DNA from: Leuconostoc fallax KCTC 3537
GTDB taxonomy: Bacteria > Bacillota > Bacilli > Lactobacillales > Lactobacillaceae
Reading direction: 5' to 3'
DNA length: 64,000 nucleotides
Assembly (NCBI RefSeq): GCF_000165675.1
Contig: NZ_AEIZ01000026.1
Coordinates: forward strand, 62,001 to 126,000
Every line of letters starts with the position of its first letter. The stretch's first letter is position 1. Both the position numbers and the translations under genes were made by a program. A model generated the notes under the pieces. The model did not search any database. It was given only the letters and a program-made list of their open reading frames with translations, and was not told where the DNA came from. This document shows, one piece after another, positions 57,598 to 64,000 of the stretch.

Positions 57598-58943
57598 TTA
57601 ATCAACATCAATCTTTTGAAACGTAGCAACAAAAAAGCCGTCCGTATGATAATCATGCGGATATATTTGCAATGTCATTTCTTCACGATCTGCTTTCAAG
57701 TTATGCGCTGTTTGTGTCCGTACAAGTTCAAAATCGGGATGCTCTTTTAAAAATAAATTAACAACATTGTCATTTTCTTGTTGCAAAATTGTACAAGTAC
57801 TGTAAACTATGATACCATTTTTTGCTAGATTTTGGCTAACAGCGGATAAAATTTCCAATTGTAATTCAGCCAAATGGTTAACATCGGCTAATGTTTTATC
57901 ATAACGAATTTCTGGCTTTCGGCGCAATAGCCCTAGTCCCGAACACGGTGCATCAACCAAAATACGATCAAATTGCTGATGCGCAAAATGACTTGGCACA
58001 TCTCGTGCATCTAAACTAAGTGCCTCTACACGATCACCAACGCCAAGCCGTTTAGCGTTATCTTGAATTAACTTGACTTTGTGCTGATGAATGTCGAGTG
58101 CTGTAATACTTGCCTCAGATGATATCATCTGTGCCATTTGTGTTGTTTTTCCACCAGGCGCAGCTGCAGCATCCAATATTGTTTTCACATGCTGGTTTAA
58201 CTGCAAACTTTCAACTGGGAGCATCGCACTTTCATCTTGAATAGTAATCCAGCCTGATTGGTACGCTTTTGTTCCTGCAACATAACCGCCACTAATCACT
58301 AATGCATCTCGTGCAACTTCAGATTTTTTAACAGAAAAACCTTCGTTTTCTAATGATAGAGTAACATCATCTACACTCGATAACACCGTATTCACACGAA
58401 CACTTTGGCGAGGAACATCATTAATTGTCGCCAACATACTTTGCGTTTCAGTTAAACCATTTTGTTCAATCAATGTTTTAATTAGCCAAATAGGTAAACT
58501 AAACTTAACAGATAATGCTTCAATATTATCTTCTATAGCTGATATATCACGCAAACCTTTACGTGATATATCATGCAAAATGCCAGTCACAAACTTTCGG
58601 ATACCAACATGTCCTAAGATTTTAGCTACTTCGATTGACTCGTTAAATACAGCATGTTGTGGGATCTTATCCAAATATTGCATTTGAAATAGCGCTGTAT
58701 ACAGTAGTTCGCGAACCCAATCATCCAATTTCTTATTAGCAACAAATGGTTCTAACCAATATGCCAACGTTAATCTGTGCTGAATAACACCATAAACCAA
58801 GGTTGTTAATAAGCGCCGATCAGCATCGGACAAGTCATGTTTTTAATAACCTGGTTCAATTGTAAATTGGAATAAGCCCCATCTTTAACTCGTGCTAAAG
58901 TTTGAACGGCTAGTACGCGTGGGTTATTTGTCTGTATTTTCAT
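57598..58943 (-). CDS. rsmB: 16S rRNA m5C967 methyltransferase (one frameshift)
   Basis: Methylates cytosine 967 of 16S rRNA. An N-terminal NusB-like helical domain (residues ~1-140, including LLTTLVYGVIQHRLTLAYWL) precedes the catalytic domain with DAAAAPGGKTTQMAQ, VDAPCSGLGLLRRKPE and VYSTCTI, holding both catalytic cysteines. The N-terminus MKIQTNNPRVLAVQTLARV is detached by a missing A near 58845 (between QVIKK and HDLSDADRR). Restored length is 448. Its ATG overlaps the fmt stop by four bases. Confidence 0.95.
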
Positions 58944-59905
58944 AATTCAATATTCTCCGCCCATACATCGTTAACGTCATAATGATTACCAACACCATTT
59001 AAGTAATCTTGAATTAACATTTTAGGTTTCCCGGCTGGTTGTAGTGCATTAATTTGTAGAACAGTACCGTTAGCTGCAGCTACTGAAAACTGCTTCTTAT
59101 TTTTTATGACAACTTGTCCTGGCAATAAAGTTGTTGTGATATCTAAAGGTGTCACATCAATTAATTTCATACGTTTTTTATCCACAACAGTATAAGCTGG
59201 ATGCGTTGGATATAAGCCACGCACATGCCAATCAAGTGCTTGTGCTGTTTCTTTTTCAAAATTAAGTGCCTGCTGTTCATGCGTAATATTCGGAGAAAAA
59301 CTGACTAACGCCTCGTTTTGTGGCTTTGGGTGAATCTGGCCCGTGATTATTTTAGGTAATGTGTCCATTAGCAAATCACGACCCGCAAAACTCAATTTCT
59401 CAAACATAGTGCCCACATTATCAGATGACAAAATTGGAACCTTTACCTGATCAATGACATCGCCAGCATCCATTTTTTTGACCATATACATAATTGAAAC
59501 ACCTGTCTCTTCATCACCATTCATAATGGCATAATGTACTGGTGCGCCACCGCGGTACTTCGGTAACAATGAAGCGTGTGTATTAACTGCCGCAATTTTA
59601 GCCGCAGCTAATAACGCTGTTGGTAGAAATTGACCAAATGCTGCTGTGATAATAAAATCAGGTTGTAAGGCAATAATTTCGGCCATTTCAGGAGAATGTA
59701 GCATTTTATCAGGTTGTAAAATGGGAACATCGTGTGCCAATGCGGCTACCTTTACTGGACTTGCGACTAATTGATGTTTTCGGCCTTGCGGGCGATCTGG
59801 CTGTGTTACAACCGCTTTAACTTGATAATCTGCACTTTGAATTAGCGCTTCAAGTATCGGTACAGCAAATTGTGGCGTTCCCATAAAAACAACTGAATAT
59901 GTCAT
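58940..59905 (-). CDS. fmt: Methionyl-tRNA formyltransferase
   Basis: Formylates initiator Met-tRNA using 10-formyl-THF. The catalytic block is AVNTHASLLPKYRGGAPVHY, and VFMGTPQFAVPIL and VVTQPDRPQGRKH are N-terminal signatures. 321 residues with a C-terminal OB-like tRNA-binding domain. AAAGGAG precedes the ATG. Leads the fmt-rsmB-stp-prkC cluster. Confidence 0.97.
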   Translation of the reverse strand: MTYSVVFMGTPQFAVPILEALIQSADYQVKAVVTQPDRPQGRKHQLVASPVKVAALAHDVPILQPDKMLHSPEMAEIIALQPDFIITAAFGQFLPTALLAAAKIAAVNTHASLLPKYRGGAPVHYAIMNGDEETGVSIMYMVKKMDAGDVIDQVKVPILSSDNVGTMFEKLSFAGRDLLMDTLPKIITGQIHPKPQNEALVSFSPNITHEQQALNFEKETAQALDWHVRGLYPTHPAYTVVDKKRMKLIDVTPLDITTTLLPGQVVIKNKKQFSVAAANGTVLQINALQPAGKPKMLIQDYLNGVGNHYDVNDVWAENIEL

Positions 59906-60030
59906 AATTCTCCTTTTTCATACCACTGTAGGTTGGATAATGTGTTGATATCTTAACTTCTTAATAAAATGTACAAAACAGTTTCCATTATAACAAATAA
60001 TCCAGACAACTGTTTTTTAATTACCATTGT

Positions 60031-62454
60031 TCACATAAATGATATTGGTTCCTTATCAATACTCAATTGCAATCCCTTTTTTGTCACCTTTTGTGCATTA
60101 TCTTGTAAAACATGAAGTAAGTTATCAACCAATTGTTGATCTTTATACTTTAAAATAATTTGAAAATAGTAACGATTTCGCATCTTAGCAATTGGTTTTG
60201 GTGTTGGGCCTAAGATAACTGCTTGTTGTTGCAAATGCTTTTTCAACCACTGCGCCACCTTGGTCAATTGGATACTGGCCTGATTCTCATCTTGATGGCT
60301 GGCTTGAATTTGAGCAATAAAGTAATAAGGTGAATAACGTCCGGCATGGCGAACTGCCATTTCTCTTTGATAAAATCCAGGATAATCATGGTTCTTAGCA
60401 AGTTGTATGGCATAATGCTGCGGATTAAAGCTTTGCACCACGACTTCACCTTGTTTTTGGGCTCGACCTGCTCGACCACTCACTTGTGTCAATAGTTGGA
60501 AAGTGCGTTCACTGGCATGAAAATCTGGCAACCCGAGCGCTGTATCTGCATTAAGCACACCAACAAGTGTCACGTCAGGGAAGTCTAAACCTTTAGCAAT
60601 CATCTGTGTGCCTAGTAGAATATCTGCTTCATGACGACCAAACTGTTGCAACATACGATCCATGCTACCCTTTTTGCGTGTTGTATCTTGATCCATACGA
60701 ATAACCCGAGCTTGTGGAAATAAATCAAGTAATTCTTTTTCTACCTTTTCCGTTCCCGTGCCATAATAACGAATACGTTTGGACCCACATTGAGGACAAG
60801 TATGAGGAATAGATTCTTCATGTCCACAGTAATGACACTTTAATGAATGTGAATCCATATGCAAAGTCATCGCTAAATTACAATTAGGATCACGGGGCAC
60901 ATACCCACAATCACGACACATCACAAAGCTTGAAAATCCTCGCCGATTTAACATCAATACGGTTTGTTCGTTATTTTCAAGTCTTTGTGCCAATTTTTCT
61001 CGTAAAACATCAGAAAAGTTAGTTTCTTCGCCACTCGCTAACGTTTCTTTCATATCAATGACCTCAACATGTGGTAATTGTGCTCCGCCTGCACGTTGTG
61101 TCAAACGCAACAATTCATACACACCACGTTGTGCTCGTGCTCGTGTTTCTAAAGCTGGTGTTGCACTACCTAATATGACAGGTATTTGATGATATCGACC
61201 ACGCCACAACGCAACCTCTCGAGCATGATAACGAGGATTATCGTTTTGCTTATATGTCGTTTCATGTTCTTCATCGACAATGATTAAACCAATATTACTT
61301 AAAGGTGCAAAAACAGCTGACCGCGCGCCAACAACAACTGTGGCTTCTCCTCGTTCAATGCGACGCCATTCATCATATCGCTCACCATCAGTTAAACCTG
61401 AATGTAAAATGGCTGTTTGATGACCAAATCTTCCTTTTACTCGGCGTACCATTTGTGGTGTCAAAGCAATTTCTGGTACCAAAAACAATACGGTCTTGTT
61501 ATTTTTTAACACATGTTGAGCAACTTGTAAGTAAACTTCTGTTTTTCCAGAACCTGTAATACCTTCCAATAAGAAAGGTTGATAACGCTGCTGATCAAAT
61601 TGATGACAGATTTTCTCATACGCCATTTGTTGCTCTGCATTCAATGTTAACGCCTTGACGTGATCAATCGTCATTGCTTTTAATGGGTCCCGTAACTGCT
61701 CAACTTGCACTTTGGTCAACCATTCTTTATTAAGCGCTTGTTTTAAAACTGAATCACCAATCACCAACTTTTGTTGCAAATCATGTTTGGACCAAGTTTC
61801 ACCTAAATGTCCCATAATAAAAGACAGAAGTTGTTGTTGTTTTTTAGCATTTTGCTTGAGTTCCGATAAACTATTTTCTAACAATTCAGCATCTTCACTG
61901 AATTGATAAGCTACCGCTGTTTTGATTTTAGCGCGATCCTGTACTTCAATACGCATTTCAATTTGATTATGACGACGTAGTCTGGCTAAAATAACGAGTT
62001 CATCATCTGAAAATTGTTGTGGATTAAATGGAATTTCATCTAGATCCTTAAATATTTTTGTGCGAATATGATTATCTACCTCATCTACTAAACGGATATA
62101 GTGCTTATAGTCAGCTTTCAGTGCATTTGGCAAAATTGTCTTTAGAATTGAGATACGGAAAGCAAAAGTTGTTTCTGCTAAATACCGTGATAGATTCAAT
62201 AATTCGGTATTTAAGACCGGTGCTAAATCTAGTGCTCGCGTTACTGCTTTCAATTTGCTAGCTGATACATCTTTTGGTAATTGTGCACTTATGCCAACAA
62301 TAATCCCCAAAACTTGCCGATGTCCAAAGGGAACTTCAACTCGCATACCAGCAGCCAGAACAGATTTTAAATGCTCAGGTACTAAATATGTGTAGGGATG
62401 ATTCGTTTGCATTGCCGGCACATCGACAATGATTTGTGCAAAAGTATTTGTCAT
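60031..62454 (-). CDS. priA: Primosomal replication restart helicase PriA
   Basis: 3'-5' helicase reloading the replisome at stalled forks. The 807 residues begin with the 3'-DNA-binding domain (VPFGHRQVLGIIVGI). The helicase core has Walker A GITGSGKTEVYLQV, motif II VDEEHET, GSATPALETRA, and the zinc-binding cysteines in CRDCGYVPRDPNC and CHYCGHEE...CPQCGSK. Motif VI is QVSGRAGRAQK. Located upstream of fmt, the usual order. The gene is divergent from the Ile/Val leader unit. Confidence 0.97.
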   Translation of the reverse strand: MTNTFAQIIVDVPAMQTNHPYTYLVPEHLKSVLAAGMRVEVPFGHRQVLGIIVGISAQLPKDVSASKLKAVTRALDLAPVLNTELLNLSRYLAETTFAFRISILKTILPNALKADYKHYIRLVDEVDNHIRTKIFKDLDEIPFNPQQFSDDELVILARLRRHNQIEMRIEVQDRAKIKTAVAYQFSEDAELLENSLSELKQNAKKQQQLLSFIMGHLGETWSKHDLQQKLVIGDSVLKQALNKEWLTKVQVEQLRDPLKAMTIDHVKALTLNAEQQMAYEKICHQFDQQRYQPFLLEGITGSGKTEVYLQVAQHVLKNNKTVLFLVPEIALTPQMVRRVKGRFGHQTAILHSGLTDGERYDEWRRIERGEATVVVGARSAVFAPLSNIGLIIVDEEHETTYKQNDNPRYHAREVALWRGRYHQIPVILGSATPALETRARAQRGVYELLRLTQRAGGAQLPHVEVIDMKETLASGEETNFSDVLREKLAQRLENNEQTVLMLNRRGFSSFVMCRDCGYVPRDPNCNLAMTLHMDSHSLKCHYCGHEESIPHTCPQCGSKRIRYYGTGTEKVEKELLDLFPQARVIRMDQDTTRKKGSMDRMLQQFGRHEADILLGTQMIAKGLDFPDVTLVGVLNADTALGLPDFHASERTFQLLTQVSGRAGRAQKQGEVVVQSFNPQHYAIQLAKNHDYPGFYQREMAVRHAGRYSPYYFIAQIQASHQDENQASIQLTKVAQWLKKHLQQQAVILGPTPKPIAKMRNRYYFQIILKYKDQQLVDNLLHVLQDNAQKVTKKGLQLSIDKEPISFM

Positions 62455-62540
62455 ATTCTTATTTTAACAAAGGCGTATTATTTTTTATAGTTTACGCATT
62501 TCAATTCAACATTAAAATAAACATATATTAAATTAGATTA

Positions 62541-62569
62541 TTGACATAATATACTAATCATGTCATAAT
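62541..62569 (+). promoter_or_regulatory. Promoter of the Ile/Val leader unit
   Basis: TTGACA (62541-62546), 17 bp, CATAAT (62564-62569); leader peptide starts 30 bp downstream. Confidence 0.82.
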
Positions 62570-62598
62570 ATCGATACACTAACAAAAGGAATAATCTG

Positions 62599-62667
62599 AT
62601 GTCATATTTAAACGCTAACAATTTCACAGCAATTATTGTGGTCAACATTATTGTCATTATTATTTGA
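62599..62667 (+). CDS. Leader peptide, Ile/Val-rich (22 residues)
   Basis: Starts at an ATG behind AAAGGA and encodes MSYLNANNFTA followed by IIVVNIIVIII and a TGA stop. Ten of the last eleven codons are Ile (seven, all ATT) or Val (three). Placed directly before an attenuator, it is inferred to sense charged tRNA-Ile and tRNA-Val. The layout, a run broken by one Asn codon, matches the Leu leader at 45953-46012. Confidence 0.85.
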   Translation: MSYLNANNFTAIIVVNIIVIII

Positions 62668-62671
62668 CAAA

Positions 62672-62783
62672 CAGTGGTTGATCTATTTGCTTATGCAGCC
62701 ACTCAAAAGGTAGTGGCTAGCATGTGCTGTTAATGTTTAAATGTGATTTAGACGTGCTAGTTATTAAAACTAGCGCGTTTTTA
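62672..62783 (+). promoter_or_regulatory. Ile/Val-responsive transcription attenuator
   Basis: Segment 1 (62672-62680, CAGTGGTTG) pairs with 2 (62695-62703, GCAGCCACT). Segment 2 pairs with 3 (62712-62725, AGTGGCTAGCATGT). The CTAGCATGT of 3 pairs with ACGTGCTAG of 4 (62752-62760) as antiterminator. Segments 4 and 5 form the terminator CGTGCTAGTT / AACTAGCGCG (62753-62777) with a T run. Segment 1 begins 5 nt after the leader stop, so a ribosome finishing the peptide would mask it and allow termination. Confidence 0.83.
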
Positions 62784-62808
62784 TTTCTAAAAAATATGGG
62801 AGAACAAT

Positions 62809-63966
62809 ATGAAGAATTCATACAAGAAGCACTCGGATCGTCCTGATCCCAAAGAATTACAGCCAGGTACCGGGCCGTTAACACGCCCAGAAGAAAAAAT
62901 GCGTGTTCGTGATTGGGTATATTCTGTATCTCAAGGCGTATCTAATACAATTTTAGCTGTATTGGGCATGGGCTTGCTATTAGCGATGCTTGGTGAGCAA
63001 CTCCACTGGCCTGCCTTACAAATGGCTGGTATCCAAGGCCAAAAACTTTTAGCACCTGCTTTGGGGATGGCCGTTGCCGTTATGCTTCGGACATCAACAT
63101 TAGTAACTGGTGCTAGTATGATTGCCGCCACTGTTGGTTCCAACGCCATCTATTTCACTGCTGCACCAATTTCAGGCGCAAGTACGGCCACTGGATGGGT
63201 TGCCTCTGGTAGTCATGCTTTGCCAGCAGGTTCCGCAGTTCTCACATCTGGTCAACCCATTTCAGCCGTTTTAGCTGCTGTAGTTGCTGCCGTTATTGGT
63301 AAGTGGTTAACAGGAAAAACACCCTTAGATATGGTATTGGTCCCATTGGCCTCAGCATTAGTTGGTTCCGTTGTCGGGCTTGGGTTAGCTACCGTCGTAA
63401 CACCCGCTTTAAATGCAGTGTCTAAAACATTAGCAAATACCATGCAAGTTAATCCAATTCTTGGTGCTATCATTGTATCGGTTGCTTGGTTTATTTTCTT
63501 AATGACGCCAGCCTCTTCAGCCGCCTTAGCTATTGCTGTTCAGTTAGATCCAATGAGTGCCGGTGCTGCGCTTATTGGAACAACAGTCGCCTTCGTTGCC
63601 TTCGCTGCAATGGCACCCATGCAAAATAATTTAGGTGCTAATATTGCACAAACAATCGTGACACCCAAGATTCAGTTTCCCAATTTACTTAAACGACCAA
63701 TTCTTGCTGTTGGTCCACTAGTAATTGCCGCCGTCATGTCTTGTATTGCAGTCGTCGTATTTCAATTTCAAGTACCGTATACAATCGGTGGTTTAGGTCT
63801 CAACAGTTTCATCGCGCCACTCACATTAACATCTACACCAAATAAACTACTTATTCTCATCGTATTTGGTATTGTTTTACCAGCAATACTATCATTTATT
63901 TATTATCGTTTCTTACAAACCATTGGTCAAACAAAACCCAACGACCTACACCTAGAAGAAGTTTAA
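62809..63966 (+). CDS. PTS_EIIC_2-type membrane protein, copy B (Ile/Val-attenuated)
   Basis: A 385-residue polytopic paralogue of the protein at 44636-45781, with shared blocks LTSGQPISAVLAAV, TGKTPLDMVLVPLA, MTPASSAALAIAVQ and VTPKIQFPNL. A charged cytoplasmic head of ~40 residues precedes about ten hydrophobic segments. GGGAGAACAAT precedes the ATG. The Ile/Val leader peptide and attenuator upstream suggest a branched-chain amino-acid role, in spite of the sugar-PTS family name. No PTS partner genes are in view. Any downstream operon partner lies outside the window. Confidence 0.85.
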   Translation: MKNSYKKHSDRPDPKELQPGTGPLTRPEEKMRVRDWVYSVSQGVSNTILAVLGMGLLLAMLGEQLHWPALQMAGIQGQKLLAPALGMAVAVMLRTSTLVTGASMIAATVGSNAIYFTAAPISGASTATGWVASGSHALPAGSAVLTSGQPISAVLAAVVAAVIGKWLTGKTPLDMVLVPLASALVGSVVGLGLATVVTPALNAVSKTLANTMQVNPILGAIIVSVAWFIFLMTPASSAALAIAVQLDPMSAGAALIGTTVAFVAFAAMAPMQNNLGANIAQTIVTPKIQFPNLLKRPILAVGPLVIAAVMSCIAVVVFQFQVPYTIGGLGLNSFIAPLTLTSTPNKLLILIVFGIVLPAILSFIYYRFLQTIGQTKPNDLHLEEV

Positions 63967-64000
63967 GCGTAATCATAGAAAATGATTTGAAAAATTAAAA

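Noticed and set aside
59975-60016. AAAACAGTT / AACTGTTTT inverted repeat around the fmt promoter as a terminator
   Set aside because: The loop is long and contains a TATAAT-like element, so it may be coincidental or an operator. Evidence is too thin for a feature.
62600-62783. T-box or metabolite riboswitch in the leader of copy B
   Set aside because: No TGGNACC T-box sequence and no riboswitch core that I recognise. The Ile/Val ORF followed by alternative stems explains the region better.
1-64000. CRISPR arrays, prophage, insertion sequences, replication origin
   Set aside because: No regularly spaced direct repeats, phage structural genes, transposases, terminal inverted repeats or DnaA-box clusters were seen in reading through the window.

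Overview
The window looks like a chromosomal core segment of a low-GC lactic acid bacterium of the Leuconostocaceae, most likely Leuconostoc. The main clues are an archaeal-type phosphoenolpyruvate carboxylase of about 506 residues (a lineage marker for Leuconostoc/Oenococcus among lactic acid bacteria), a Thr-specific T-box before thrS, and Firmicutes-type synteny (rpoY-rnjA, infC-rpmI-rplT, coaE-dnaB-dnaI, cdaA-cdaR-glmM, Asp23-fakA, fmt-rsmB-stp-prkC, rsgA-rpe-thiN). I see no insertion sequence, prophage, CRISPR array or replication origin. Species cannot be fixed from sequence reading alone.

Layout. 1-4 kb: xseA (cut by the window edge), nusB, Asp23/Gls24, efp, a MarR regulator and a LOG-family protein, all minus. 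4.1-6 kb: rpoY-rnjA. 6.1-8.3 kb: a 56-residue membrane protein, tRNA-Asn and ppcA. 8.3-14.5 kb: an LCP protein, infC-rpmI-rplT with its leader, and thrS plus an amino-acid permease behind a T-box. 14.5-20.9 kb: yibF, yibE, dnaI, dnaB, coaE, a DUF975 protein and mutM, apparently one long minus operon. 20.9-21.45 kb: a gene-poor gap with hairpins and possible short peptides. 21.4-30 kb: helicase, oxidoreductase, lysozyme-like protein, aminopeptidase, hypotheticals, queA and ruvB. 30-36.4 kb: glmM, cdaR, cdaA, a Na+/H+ antiporter and murB. 36.5-43 kb: exoA, a DnaQ-like exonuclease, GNAT, tsaE, nadE, pta, ung and an aldo/keto reductase. 43-46.1 kb: an APC permease and a PTS_EIIC_2-type membrane protein behind a Leu-rich leader peptide. 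46-54.8 kb: a methyltransferase-like gene, folD, comEB, thyA, fakA, Asp23, rpmB, trxA, thiN, rpe and rsgA. 54.9-62.5 kb: prkC, stp, rsmB, fmt and priA. 62.5-64 kb: a second PTS_EIIC_2 paralogue behind an Ile/Val-rich leader peptide.

Most interesting system. The two PTS_EIIC_2-type paralogues (44636-45781 minus; 62809-63966 plus) each have a strong promoter, a tiny ORF ending in a run of branched-chain amino-acid codons (Leu in one, Ile/Val in the other), and the same chain of mutually exclusive RNA pairings (1:2, 2:3, 3:4 antiterminator, 4:5 terminator). This is ribosome-mediated attenuation and implies these supposed sugar PTS proteins serve branched-chain amino-acid transport or homeostasis. 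The Leu-controlled copy is followed on the same strand by a CAT/BcaP-like amino-acid permease.

Data quality. At least 18 single-base frameshifts split or alter 15 housekeeping-type genes. All lie in or beside short A or T runs; seventeen are one base short and one is one base long. Restoring one base each time gives full-length proteins. I treat these as sequencing errors and give the restored gene spans, so the genes should not be read as pseudogenes.
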